50,940 bases of DNA from Sphingomonadales bacterium UBA6157 (GCA_002423025.1 DIUN01000003.1:147-51086), one strand, 5' to 3'; shown: positions 32,358-39,714, counted from the stretch's first letter. Translations and numbers: made by a program. Notes: generated by a model not told the origin, from the letters alone.

Positions 32358-32388
32358 GCCATTTCGCAGGTGCAGCAATAGCGAATGC
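32358..32388 (-). promoter_or_regulatory. PHB-gene upstream element, copy 2 (patatin/bdhA operon)
   Basis: A 31-bp block with TCGCAGGTGCAGCA and GCGAATGC, the same as the copy before phaZ except for a 3-nt shorter spacer and one or two changes near the 3' side. It ends 10 bp before the chosen patatin ATG, so it overlaps the leader. Probably bound by a common PHB regulator (inference). Confidence 0.6.
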
Positions 32389-32409
32389 TGCTGCCGGGGC
32401 AACAGCCGA

Positions 32410-32832
32410 TCACTCCACCTTGAGCAGTTCCACATCGAAGATCAGTGTAGCACCCGGTGGAATATCCGCGCCTGCCCCGCGTTCGCCGTAGCCAGCCAGC
32501 GACGGCACCAGCAGCGTACGCTTGCCGCCCACCCGCATCCCGGCCACGCCCTCGTCCCAGCCAAGGATCACCTCACCGGCTCCCAGGACGAAGCTGAACG
32601 GCTCACGACCCACCGATGTATCGAACATACGGCCCTTCATGCCGGCACTGTAGAGCCAGCCGGCATAGTGCACCGTCACGATGCTGCCTGGGAACGCCTC
32701 GGGCCCCTTGCCCACCACCGTATCGGTCAACCGCGTGCCACTTGCCGTCACAACCGGCACTACGGGTTCCGCAGCACTTGCCATCACGGGCGCAAACAGC
32801 AGCGCCACCGCCGTCAATCCAGCTTTCATCAT
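32410..32832 (-). CDS. Secreted FKBP-type peptidyl-prolyl isomerase
   Basis: 140 residues: a signal peptide (MMKAGLTAVALLFAPVMASA), then an FKBP domain with GSIVTVHYAGWLY, FDTSVGREPFSFVLGAGEVI, GWDEGVAGMRVGGKRTLLVP and YGERGAGADIPPGATLIFDV, ending in VELLKVE. All active-site positions of the FKBP fold look present. It catalyses prolyl cis-trans isomerisation in the periplasm. Its ATG overlaps the stop of the dienelactone-hydrolase gene (ATGA, 32829-32832), so it is coupled to it, which is unusual for an exported folding helper. Confidence 0.93.
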   Translation of the reverse strand: MMKAGLTAVALLFAPVMASAAEPVVPVVTASGTRLTDTVVGKGPEAFPGSIVTVHYAGWLYSAGMKGRMFDTSVGREPFSFVLGAGEVILGWDEGVAGMRVGGKRTLLVPSLAGYGERGAGADIPPGATLIFDVELLKVE

Positions 32833-33629
32833 CCCTCCACAGCCGCTGCCAGCGGCGGCAAACCCAACCGATGGCGAAAAAATGCGATGGTCCGGGTTTC
32901 GGCATCCTTGCCCGGGCCGCTCTCCGGCAGATGTATCGTAAGCACCGAGTGCGGCGCCATCCCCGTATCGGGCCGGGCGGCACTGTCCGGCAGGGAGACT
33001 TCCTCAAATCTGTCGCCGAACTCCCGGCGAAGCCTGGCGAAGCGCGCATTCGGCACAAAGGCATCGCTGGCATAGCGCAGGCCGAGCAGGCTCAGGTCCT
33101 CCGTTTCAAAACGCGCCTTGGCACAGGCAATCTCGGCGGGCGATGCGTCGATGCTGCCGCGCTTTGCTGCCTTGATCGGCATGGAGGGCTGCGAGAGAAC
33201 CGGTGCAATCACGGCCGGCTCGGTCATCATCGCCAGCGCAAAGCCGCCCGTAAAGCACATGCCCAGCGCGCCCACGCCCGGCCCGCCACAGTCCGCATGC
33301 GCCTGCCGCGCCAGCGCCCGCAGCCACTCCACGATCGGCGAGGAGCGCCCATCCTTCCATACGTTGAACTCGCGGCGGATGCAGATGTTGATGAGCATCT
33401 GCTGCAGCGCATAAGGCTTGGTGGCAACCTTGCCCGGCGTGCCGAACAGGCTCGGCAGGAACACGGTCATCCCCGCCGACGCCACCCTGTCGGCAAAGTC
33501 CACCACTAGCGGATGCAGGCCGGGAATTTCATGGATGATGATGACCGCCGGCCCACTGCCGCGCCGATACACCGGCCGGGTGAACGGTGCTGCCGTGAAG
33601 TCGCTGAGCTGATAATCCTCAAGCGGCAT
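32829..33629 (-). CDS. Dienelactone hydrolase family protein
   Basis: About 266 residues from the ATG at 33629, with GGAGG 6 nt upstream. Alpha/beta hydrolase: IIHEIPGLHPLVVDFADRVA, with Glu of the HEIPG motif, nucleophile GMCFTGGFALAMM (Cys as in dienelactone hydrolase) and a C-terminal His in SVLTIHLPES. The Cys-Asp-His triad looks intact. Dienelactone hydrolases act in chloroaromatic degradation, but many family members have other esterase roles. Cytoplasmic. It overlaps the PEP-CTERM-like gene upstream by 11 nt and the FKBP gene downstream by 4 nt. Confidence 0.86.
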   Translation of the reverse strand: MPLEDYQLSDFTAAPFTRPVYRRGSGPAVIIIHEIPGLHPLVVDFADRVASAGMTVFLPSLFGTPGKVATKPYALQQMLINICIRREFNVWKDGRSSPIVEWLRALARQAHADCGGPGVGALGMCFTGGFALAMMTEPAVIAPVLSQPSMPIKAAKRGSIDASPAEIACAKARFETEDLSLLGLRYASDAFVPNARFARLRREFGDRFEEVSLPDSAARPDTGMAPHSVLTIHLPESGPGKDAETRTIAFFRHRLGLPPLAAAVEG

Positions 33630-34113
33630 GACGGTCCTCCCTGCCTGCGCCAGCCGCACTGGCATGGCGAGCGCGCATCCGTCCGCCTAGCAGACCGAAA
33701 CCGAGGATCATCAGGCTCCACACGCCGGGCTCCGGCACCGCTGAAAGAACGCCAGTCGGCAGGAGCACGTCCAGCACGGCCTCCTTCGGGATTCCGGCGC
33801 CTTCCAGCGTCTCGAAATCACCAAGCACCCGTCCTCCGAAACTCAGAGCATAGACATCAGGCATAAAGCCCGTCTCGTTCTGGACCAGCACCTTGAGCGT
33901 CTCGACGGAATAACCGGGGAAAATTTCAACGCCGAAGGTTCGGTAGACAAAACTGCTGCCCGGCGGAGACGTGCCATTCCAGCCATTATAGAGTCGCGTC
34001 GGGTCCGGCGTCAGCTTGATGAACAACTGCTCCACAGCTTGTGCCGGCGAAGCAGGCGCCAGGGCAGCAAGCCCCAAAAGGGCGTACACCGCCACAGACA
34101 AGAGCGCGCGCAT
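33619..34113 (-). CDS. Secreted protein with PEP-CTERM-like sorting tail
   Basis: 164 residues from the ATG at 34113 (GGGGG upstream): a signal peptide (MRALLSVAVYALLGLAALAP), an extracytoplasmic part of about 105 residues and a C-terminal tail VPEPGVWSLMILGFGLLGGR followed by MRARH. That is the PEP motif, a hydrophobic TM stretch and a basic cluster, as in the PEP-CTERM/PEPxxWA sorting signals handled by exosortases. In sphingomonads such proteins are exported to the surface (family knowledge). No exosortase gene is in the window. Its stop overlaps the start of the dienelactone-hydrolase gene by 11 nt. Function of the mature domain unknown. Confidence 0.83.
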   Translation of the reverse strand: MRALLSVAVYALLGLAALAPASPAQAVEQLFIKLTPDPTRLYNGWNGTSPPGSSFVYRTFGVEIFPGYSVETLKVLVQNETGFMPDVYALSFGGRVLGDFETLEGAGIPKEAVLDVLLPTGVLSAVPEPGVWSLMILGFGLLGGRMRARHASAAGAGREDRHAA

Positions 34114-34237
34114 GGCAGTCCCCCCAGCATCCGCTGCAATTTCAAGCCACTTGCCTGATGCTGCGTCACACCAACGGACTATCAAGCTTGCACGAGCAGC
34201 ACAACATGGCCGCCAAGGAGCGCGGCTGGAAAGGAAG

Positions 34238-34313
34238 TGGTGGGCCCAGCGGGATTCGAACCCGCGACCTAGCGCTTAAAAGGCGCGCGCTCTACCGATT
34301 GAGCTATGGGCCC
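34238..34313 (-). tRNA. tRNA-Lys(TTT)
   Basis: Cloverleaf on the reverse strand: acceptor GGGCCCA/TGGGCCC, D-stem GCTC/GAGC, anticodon loop CTTTTAA (anticodon TTT), T-arm with GGTTCGAATCC core, discriminator A and an encoded CCA (34240-34238). It starts 5 nt after the end of the folK gene on the same strand, so it is probably processed from a folK transcript. Confidence 0.96.
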
Positions 34314-34314
34314 A

Positions 34315-34330
34315 CACATCATGCGATGTG
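34315..34330 (-). other. Hairpin CACATC-ATGC-GATGTG over the folK stop codon
   Basis: A perfect 6-bp stem with a 4-nt loop spanning the folK stop (34319-34321) and ending 1 nt before the 5' end of tRNA-Lys. It may mark the processing point between the folK mRNA and the tRNA; this is inference. Confidence 0.45.
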
Positions 34331-34843
34331 AGCGCGCGCCATAGGACGCATCGCCCGCGCGCGCAACTGCCTGGCGGTCACACCCAGCAATGGATGCCGC
34401 CAGCCCGGCGCCACCTCGACCAGCGGATCAAGCACGAATCGCCGCTCTGCCATGCGCGGATGCGGCACTTGCAGCCCCTTTCTGCGCAGCACCAGCGGCC
34501 CGATGCCGATGATATCAAGATCGAGCACCCTGTCCCCCCAGCGCTGGCCGCGCCGTCGACCGAAGTCGCTCTCGATTCGCTTGATGAGCCGCAGCAGGCG
34601 CACCGGGTCGGCCTCGCCACGCACGGCCACCACGGCATTGGCGAAGCGCCGCCCGCCCGGCCCCAGCGGCGCCGTGGGCCACAGCCGCGAACGCGCCTCC
34701 AGCACGAGCCCCGCGGCCTCCAGCGCCTGCATGGCGGCCAGCAGCACCTGCTCGGGCCGGCCGTGCCGCCCGTGCCGCCGGTTCGAGCCCAACGCGACCA
34801 GTGCGACTGGGGCCGGCGCCGGCTGGGGTGTTGCTCTATCCAT
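34319..34843 (-). CDS. folK: 6-hydroxymethyl-7,8-dihydropterin pyrophosphokinase
   Basis: 174 residues from the ATG at 34843. HPPK motifs: VALVALGSNRRHGRHGRPEQ start, RRFANAVVAVRG, RLIKRIESDFGRRRGQRWGD followed by RVLDLDIIGIG (Mg-binding Asp pair), and VPHPRMAERRFVLDPLVEVA. It transfers pyrophosphate from ATP to the FolB product in folate synthesis. The reading frame extends upstream through the divergent uracil-DNA glycosylase region, but those codons are antisense and rejected. Its start is 24 bp from the divergent udgB start. The stop lies in a hairpin next to tRNA-Lys. Confidence 0.93.
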   Translation of the reverse strand: MDRATPQPAPAPVALVALGSNRRHGRHGRPEQVLLAAMQALEAAGLVLEARSRLWPTAPLGPGGRRFANAVVAVRGEADPVRLLRLIKRIESDFGRRRGQRWGDRVLDLDIIGIGPLVLRRKGLQVPHPRMAERRFVLDPLVEVAPGWRHPLLGVTARQLRARAMRPMARAHIA

Positions 34844-34867
34844 CGCCACCGCCGATACGCTGTCCCC

Positions 34868-35512
34868 ATGATGGAAGCCACACTCCCCGCCGATCCCCCG
34901 CACGATTGCCCACTCTGCCCAAGGCTGGTCGAATATCGCGCCGCAAATGCTGCGGCCCATCCGGACTGGTTCAACGCCCCGGTGCCGGGATGGGGGGATC
35001 CTGAAGCTTGGCTGTGCGTAACCGGGCTTGCGCCCGGCGTCACCGGAGCGAACCGCACCGGCCGGCCCTTCACCGGCGACCATGCCGGAACGCTGCTTTA
35101 CGATACATTGGCCAAGTTCGGGCTTTCCACCGGGGAATATGCCGCCAGCGCCGATGATGGCCTGGCGCTCAATGGCGTCTTCATCAGCAATGCCGTGCGC
35201 TGCGTGCCGCCCGTCAACCGGCCGCTGACGGTGGAAATCCACGCCTGCCGGCCCTTCCTCGTCAGCCAGTATGCCGGCCTGCCCCGCTTGCGCGTCATCA
35301 TAGCGCTCGGGCAAATTGCCCATCAGTCCGCCGTGAAGGCCTGCGGCGGCAAGCTGCCGAAAACGCCCTTCGCCCATGGCGCCGTGCACAAGCTGCACAC
35401 CGGCTTCACCATCATCGACAGCTATCATTGCAGCCGGCTCAACACCAACACCGGCCGGCTGACGCCCGAAATGTTTGAAGCCGTGTTCGCCCAGGCGCTG
35501 GCGCTGCGGTGA
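34868..35512 (+). CDS. Uracil-DNA glycosylase, family 5 (UdgB type)
   Basis: 214 residues. Two Cys pairs for an Fe-S cluster: HDCPLCPRL (C14, C17) and RCVPPVNRP ... HACRPFL. The glycosylase motif GLAPGVTGANRTGRPFTGD matches the family 5 pattern GLAPxxxGxNRTGRxFTGD, and the ending SYHCSRLNTNTGRLTPEMFE matches its substrate-contacting loop. Such enzymes remove uracil, hypoxanthine and related bases from DNA. Start chosen is the ATG at 34868 (another ATG follows immediately). It overlaps the next gene by GTGA, so they are coupled. It is divergent from folK. Confidence 0.9.
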   Translation: MMEATLPADPPHDCPLCPRLVEYRAANAAAHPDWFNAPVPGWGDPEAWLCVTGLAPGVTGANRTGRPFTGDHAGTLLYDTLAKFGLSTGEYAASADDGLALNGVFISNAVRCVPPVNRPLTVEIHACRPFLVSQYAGLPRLRVIIALGQIAHQSAVKACGGKLPKTPFAHGAVHKLHTGFTIIDSYHCSRLNTNTGRLTPEMFEAVFAQALALR

Positions 35513-36153
35513 CATTTCGCAGCATAGCGCATGAGCAAGGCAGCACCCAGTGGCTGCACTGGCGCCACAACGGCATCGGGGCCTCTGACGCGCCGGCGCT
35601 GCTCGGGGAAAACCCCTGGAAGCGCCCCGAGCGGCTGTTCATGGAAAAGACCAGCCCACCGCGCACCGGCTATGCCCGCTCCGGCCCCGCGCCGGCAGCA
35701 ACAGCAGACCTGTTCGCCTCGGCCCGCCCTGTCACCATCGGCAGCAATCTCTCCGCCATGGCGCGGGGCAACGCGCTCGAGCCGCAAGCCAGGGCACTCT
35801 ACTGCCGCCACACCGGTACGGACATGCAACCGCTTTGCCTTGAATCCACGGCCCGCCCCTGGCAACGCGCCAGCCTCGATGGCATCAACCTCGCCAGCCG
35901 CCGCCTCGTGGAAATCAAATGCGGCGACAAAGTCTACGCCCATACCGCCGAAACCGGCGCTGTGCCGGGCTATTATACCGGCCAACTCCAGCACATCCTC
36001 GCCGTCACCGACTTCGAAGCCATCGACTTCTGGGTCTGGCTGCCCGGCCTGACGCCGCTGCTGCTGACCGTGCCACGGGACGAACCTTACATTGCGCGAA
36101 TGACCGCAGCCGAAGCCGCCTTCTGGTCGCGCGTCGAGGCGGCACGAGGCTGA
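35509..36153 (+). CDS. YqaJ-type (lambda exonuclease-like) nuclease
   Basis: 214 residues. The YqaJ/lambda-exonuclease pattern is present: QGSTQWLHWRHNGIGASDAP ALLG (with the R/GIG-SD core), ARGNALEPQARALY, then ASLDGI and LVEIKCGDK giving the PD-(D/E)xK residues (D of SLDG, E-x-K), and GYYTGQLQHILAVTDFEAI with the conserved Gln. These are 5'-3' double-strand exonucleases used in phage recombination. Here there is no prophage context; the gene follows udgB with a GTGA overlap, so the two form a likely operon. A dsDNA exonuclease role in base repair follow-up is inference. Confidence 0.85.
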   Translation: MTFRSIAHEQGSTQWLHWRHNGIGASDAPALLGENPWKRPERLFMEKTSPPRTGYARSGPAPAATADLFASARPVTIGSNLSAMARGNALEPQARALYCRHTGTDMQPLCLESTARPWQRASLDGINLASRRLVEIKCGDKVYAHTAETGAVPGYYTGQLQHILAVTDFEAIDFWVWLPGLTPLLLTVPRDEPYIARMTAAEAAFWSRVEAARG

Positions 36154-36211
36154 AGCCGGCGCATGCTTTCAATCTCTTGCGCCCGCCTACACCGCCGGTA
36201 AGAGTGACTGC

Positions 36212-37660
36212 ATGACTGTGATCGATCCGCCATCACTACCTCTCTCTGACGCCGAGCAGCGCGCAGGGCGCATGGCAGCCGCATGGGTCGCGCTCGGGAT
36301 GCTGGTCATGACGAGTTTCCGGCCGCAGCTCTATATTGACGGCGACACGGGCTGGCACATCGCCGCTGGCCGCTGGATTCTCGAAAATCTTGCCGTTCCC
36401 CGGACAGACAGCTTCTCCTTCTCAGCGCCGGGTACGCGCTGGGTGGCACATGAGTGGCTGCCGGAGGCGATCATGGCCGGCTCGCTTGCCATCGGCAGCT
36501 GGCCGTTGCTTTCGCTTCTGTTCGGCGCCCTGCTGGGGCTAACAGTTTTGATCATCGGCCACGAAATGGCCCGCTGGCTCGATGCTCCCAAGGTGATCAT
36601 CGCCCTGCTGACCATCGGCGTGATGCTGCTCCCGGCCATATTGGCCCGGCCACATCTGTTTGCCTGGCCGGTACTGGCGCTCTGGACTGTCATGCTGCTA
36701 CGCGAACGCGAGGCCAACCGGCCGCCGCCTCTCCGATACGTCCTCGTCATGCTGCTCTGGGCCAATCTGCACGGCAGCTTCATTTTCGGCCTGCTCCTTG
36801 CCGGGTTGTTCGCTCTGGAAGCGCTGATCAGCGGCCCTGATCGGCGCGCCGTGATCATCGGCTGGGGACGTTTCGGCCTGCTTGCGCTGCTGGCCGGGGT
36901 TCTGCCGCCGCTCGGTTTTGATGGGTTGCTACACCCAATCACCATCACCAGCATGAACACGCTCGGCTTCATCAGCGAATGGCAGCCCACGCAGTTTCCG
37001 CGCCACGCCACTTTCGGGCTTGCGCTGCTGTTTGTATTTTCCGTCTTGCTAGCGCGCGGCGTGAAGGTGCCGCCAGTTCGGGTGCTGCTGCTCGGCGTAC
37101 TGCTCTATCTCGCCTTCATCCATATCCGGCACCAGCCTATACTTGCGCTGGTCGGTGGCCTGGCGCTCGCCGAACCACTGGGCCGGTCCTTCATGCGCCG
37201 TGACACTGCGGCACCGGCGCCATGGCTCGGCAAGGCGCTGGCGGCGCTGTTGCTCCTGAGCCTCGTCGCTCGGCTGGCGCTGCCCAGCGACCGCCCGCCT
37301 TCCGGAAACCACCCTGCAGCGGCGATTGCCTGGGTGCCCGAGACACTACGCCGCCAGCCGGTGCTCAACGAATACAGCTTTGGTGGATCACTGATCTTTG
37401 CCGGCATCAAGCCCTTCGTCGATGGCCGCGCCGACATGTATGGCGATCGCTTTATGCAACCGTTCAGCCGGATCGCCGATGGTGACAAGGTGGAGTTCGA
37501 TCGCGCCGTCCAGCGCTGGAAGATCACCTGGACGATCCTCATGCCCAAATCGCCGATTGTCGCCCGGCTCGATGCCGATCCGCGCTGGCGTCGAGCCTAT
37601 GAAGATCGCTGGGCCGTTATCCACGTCCGCCGCGACATCAAAGCTTCTGCCAAGCCCTAG
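36212..37660 (+). CDS. Polytopic membrane protein with GT-C-like layout; function unknown
   Basis: 482 residues with about 10 hydrophobic helices (for example MAAAWVALGMLVMTSF, LLSLLFGALLGLTVLIIGH, FIFGLLLAGLFALEALI and VLLLGVLLYLAFI). A first extracytoplasmic loop holds DGDTGWHIAAGRWILE and later WVAHEWLPE, with conserved-looking acidic and aromatic residues placed as in GT-C glycosyltransferase-like proteins; a soluble C-terminal tail has DRWAVIHVRRD. The family is uncertain; it may be an uncharacterised sugar-transfer or assembly protein in the inner membrane. It starts 58 nt after the YqaJ gene on the same strand. Its stop is shared with convergent aguB in CTAG. Confidence 0.68.
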   Translation: MTVIDPPSLPLSDAEQRAGRMAAAWVALGMLVMTSFRPQLYIDGDTGWHIAAGRWILENLAVPRTDSFSFSAPGTRWVAHEWLPEAIMAGSLAIGSWPLLSLLFGALLGLTVLIIGHEMARWLDAPKVIIALLTIGVMLLPAILARPHLFAWPVLALWTVMLLREREANRPPPLRYVLVMLLWANLHGSFIFGLLLAGLFALEALISGPDRRAVIIGWGRFGLLALLAGVLPPLGFDGLLHPITITSMNTLGFISEWQPTQFPRHATFGLALLFVFSVLLARGVKVPPVRVLLLGVLLYLAFIHIRHQPILALVGGLALAEPLGRSFMRRDTAAPAPWLGKALAALLLLSLVARLALPSDRPPSGNHPAAAIAWVPETLRRQPVLNEYSFGGSLIFAGIKPFVDGRADMYGDRFMQPFSRIADGDKVEFDRAVQRWKITWTILMPKSPIVARLDADPRWRRAYEDRWAVIHVRRDIKASAKP

Positions 37661-38520
37661 ATATCCTGCGCCAGCCGCCCGTAGAGTTCCGGCCTCCGGT
37701 CCCGGAAAAAGCCGAAGGCGGCGCGGTGCTTGGCTACCAGATCGAGGTCGTAGCTGGCCATCACCAAGCCCTCCTCGGCGTCGCCGAGCTCGGAGAGGAT
37801 GTCGCCGCGCTGGTCAGCCGCGAAGCTGGTGCCGTAGAAGCTTTGGGCATGCGGGGTGCCGGCCTCCTCGGTGCCGATGCGGTTGCAGGCCAGCACAGGC
37901 ACGACGTTGCTGACGGCATGGCCGATCATCGCCCGGCGCCATAGCCGCCGCGTATCGAGGGAGGGGTCATGCGGCTCCGAGCCGATGGCGGTGGGAAACA
38001 GCAGCACTTCAGCGCCCATCAGCATCATCGCGCGCGCCGTTTCCGGATACCATTGGTCCCAGCAGATACCGACACCGATGACGCCGTGCTTCGTCGGCCA
38101 CACCTTGAAGCCGGTGTTGCCGGGGCGGAAATAGAACTTCTCCTCATAGCCCGGCCCATCCGGAATATGGCTCTTGCGGTAGACGCCCATCACGTTGCCG
38201 CCATCGTCGATCATGGCGAGGCTGTTGTAGTGGTGCTGCCCGTCCTTTTCGAAAAAGCTGGTCGGGATGTAGGTTTTCGTCTCGAGCGCCACTTCGCGCA
38301 TGGCCGCAACGGCGGGGTGCTTATCCAACGACATGGCGTTGGCGAACAGGCTTTCGTCCTCATGGCGGCAGAAATAATAGCCCTCGAACAGCTCGGGCGG
38401 CAGGATCACCTGCGCGCCGGCAGCCGCTGCCCGGCGCACGGCCGCGGCAGTGTGAGCGATATCGGCATCGCGCTGGCCGGAAAAGCCAAGCTGCAGGCCG
38501 GCAACGGTGATCATGCGCAT
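37657..38520 (-). CDS. aguB: N-carbamoylputrescine amidase
   Basis: 287 residues from the ATG at 38520 with AGAGG 7 nt upstream. Nitrilase-fold triad: ILPPELFEGYYFCRHEDESL with the Glu, YRKSHIPDGPGYEEKFYFRP with the Lys, and GVGICWDQWYPETARAMMLM with the nucleophile Cys. The FEGYYF loop is typical of AguB. It hydrolyses N-carbamoylputrescine to putrescine, CO2 and NH3. It lies 11 nt downstream of the agmatine deiminase stop on the same strand, completing the agmatine-to-putrescine route. It ends in CTAG shared with the convergent membrane-protein gene. Confidence 0.95.
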   Translation of the reverse strand: MRMITVAGLQLGFSGQRDADIAHTAAAVRRAAAAGAQVILPPELFEGYYFCRHEDESLFANAMSLDKHPAVAAMREVALETKTYIPTSFFEKDGQHHYNSLAMIDDGGNVMGVYRKSHIPDGPGYEEKFYFRPGNTGFKVWPTKHGVIGVGICWDQWYPETARAMMLMGAEVLLFPTAIGSEPHDPSLDTRRLWRRAMIGHAVSNVVPVLACNRIGTEEAGTPHAQSFYGTSFAADQRGDILSELGDAEEGLVMASYDLDLVAKHRAAFGFFRDRRPELYGRLAQDI

Positions 38521-38531
38521 GGGCGTGCCTC

Positions 38532-39503
38532 TCAAGCCGGTTGCTGCTGGGTGATGCAGTGGAAGCTGCCGCCACCGGTGAGGATATGGTCGGCCCGCAA
38601 CCCGACGCATTTGCGCCCGGGGAACAGCGCCGCAACCGCCGCAACTGCTGCATCGTCACTGGCGGCGCCATACGTCGGCACCACTACCACGCCATTGGCG
38701 ATGTAGAAATTCATGTGGCTGGCCGGCACGATCTCGCCGTCGCGCTCCACCCGGCCGGGCGACGGTATGCCCACCACATCCAGCCCGAACTCGCGGGCGC
38801 GCTCATGGGCATCCAGGAACACATCGCGGTTGGGATCGCCCGGCGCCGGCACGGGCAACGCCAGCACACCAGGCGCCACAAAGCGCGCCAGATTATCGAC
38901 ATGGCCATCGGTATGGTCGTTCATCAGCCCTTCGCCGAGCCACAATACCCGATCGATGCCCAGGTCACGCCGCAGATGCGATTCCACCTCGGCGCGGTCC
39001 ATGCGCGGGTTGCGATTGGGGTTGAGCAGGCATTGCTCGGTGGTCACGGCGAGGCCGGTACCGTCCACATCGATGGCGCCGCCCTCCAGCACCCAGCCAT
39101 GCTTGGCCAGCGGCACACCGGCCGCCGCCGCGACGAACGCCGCAACGCCATCATCGCCGGGCAGCGAATATTTGCCGCCCCAGCCATTGAAACGAAACGC
39201 CGCCGCCGCATCCCCCACCGGGGACTGCATGAACAATGGGCCGGTATCGCGCAGCCAGATGTCGCCAAAGCCATAGCGGTGGATGCCAACATCGGCGCCG
39301 GCCAGCATGGCGCGCGCCACGGCCTCGGCCGTCGCATCAGCCACCAGCAACTCCACGCGCTCGGCCTCAGCGATGGCCAGCACCATTGCCGCCACTTCAG
39401 CCTGCGCCGGAGCAAGATCGTCCTCCCACAGGTCGGCGGCGCTGGGAAAAGCCGTCCAGGTCACCTTGTGGGGCAGCCATTCGGCCGGTTGGCGGGCGGT
39501 CAT
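38532..39503 (-). CDS. aguA: Agmatine deiminase
   Basis: 323 residues of the guanidino-modifying family: FGDIWLRDTGPLFM, WVLEGGAIDVDGTGL, EGLMNDHTDGHVDNLARFVA with the catalytic His/Asp, and ILTGGGSFHCITQQQPA with the nucleophile Cys near the C-terminus. It converts agmatine to N-carbamoylputrescine and ammonia; AguB completes putrescine synthesis. Length is somewhat short for the family (about 340-370) but all motifs are present. It is first of the aguA-aguB pair. Confidence 0.95.
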   Translation of the reverse strand: MTARQPAEWLPHKVTWTAFPSAADLWEDDLAPAQAEVAAMVLAIAEAERVELLVADATAEAVARAMLAGADVGIHRYGFGDIWLRDTGPLFMQSPVGDAAAAFRFNGWGGKYSLPGDDGVAAFVAAAAGVPLAKHGWVLEGGAIDVDGTGLAVTTEQCLLNPNRNPRMDRAEVESHLRRDLGIDRVLWLGEGLMNDHTDGHVDNLARFVAPGVLALPVPAPGDPNRDVFLDAHERAREFGLDVVGIPSPGRVERDGEIVPASHMNFYIANGVVVVPTYGAASDDAAVAAVAALFPGRKCVGLRADHILTGGGSFHCITQQQPA

Positions 39504-39576
39504 TTCAGGGCCTTTCGCAGTCGGTCAGCCAGAATCGTCATGCCGGCCTGCTTGCCAGCCCCTGCCCGGCGACGCA

Positions 39577-39714
39577 ACGGTTTCACAACCGTCGGCCCTG
39601 CCGCTGCCAAGCCACGTCAGAAACAGCCCTTTTGGAGCAATGCTTTGTTGACACTTTTAGTCAGGCAGCGCACCACATCCATGATGTGAAGCCATAACTG
39701 CCTGCTTCAGCAGG
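39577..39714. other. Dyad-rich intergenic leader with a TTGACA box
   Basis: Between aguA and the pseudo-receiver gene (250 nt) three perfect inverted repeats occur: ACGGTT-TCAC-AACCGT (39577-39592), CACATC-CAT-GATGTG (39674-39688) and CCTGC-TTCA-GCAGG (39701-39714). A TTGACA (39648-39653) could be a -35 box, though no good -10 follows at 17 bp. The second dyad would lie near the transcription start. Possibly operators for the nearby winged-helix regulator. Confidence 0.4.

Noticed and set aside
34328..34867. Forward extension upstream of the uracil-DNA glycosylase
   Set aside because: Those codons lie antisense to folK; the family alignment begins at the MMEATL start at 34868.
34319..35515. 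Long reverse frame (398 codons) ending in HPPK
   Set aside because: Only the last 174 codons encode HPPK; the N-terminal part is antisense to the uracil-DNA glycosylase gene. folK was therefore started at 34843.
35509..36153. Prophage remnant around the YqaJ nuclease
   Set aside because: No phage structural, integrase or att-like sequences nearby; flanked by housekeeping genes.
36212..37660. Possible transporter identity for the polytopic protein
   Set aside because: No transporter motifs visible; the acidic extracytoplasmic loop fits better with a GT-C-like layout, so no substrate or function is named.
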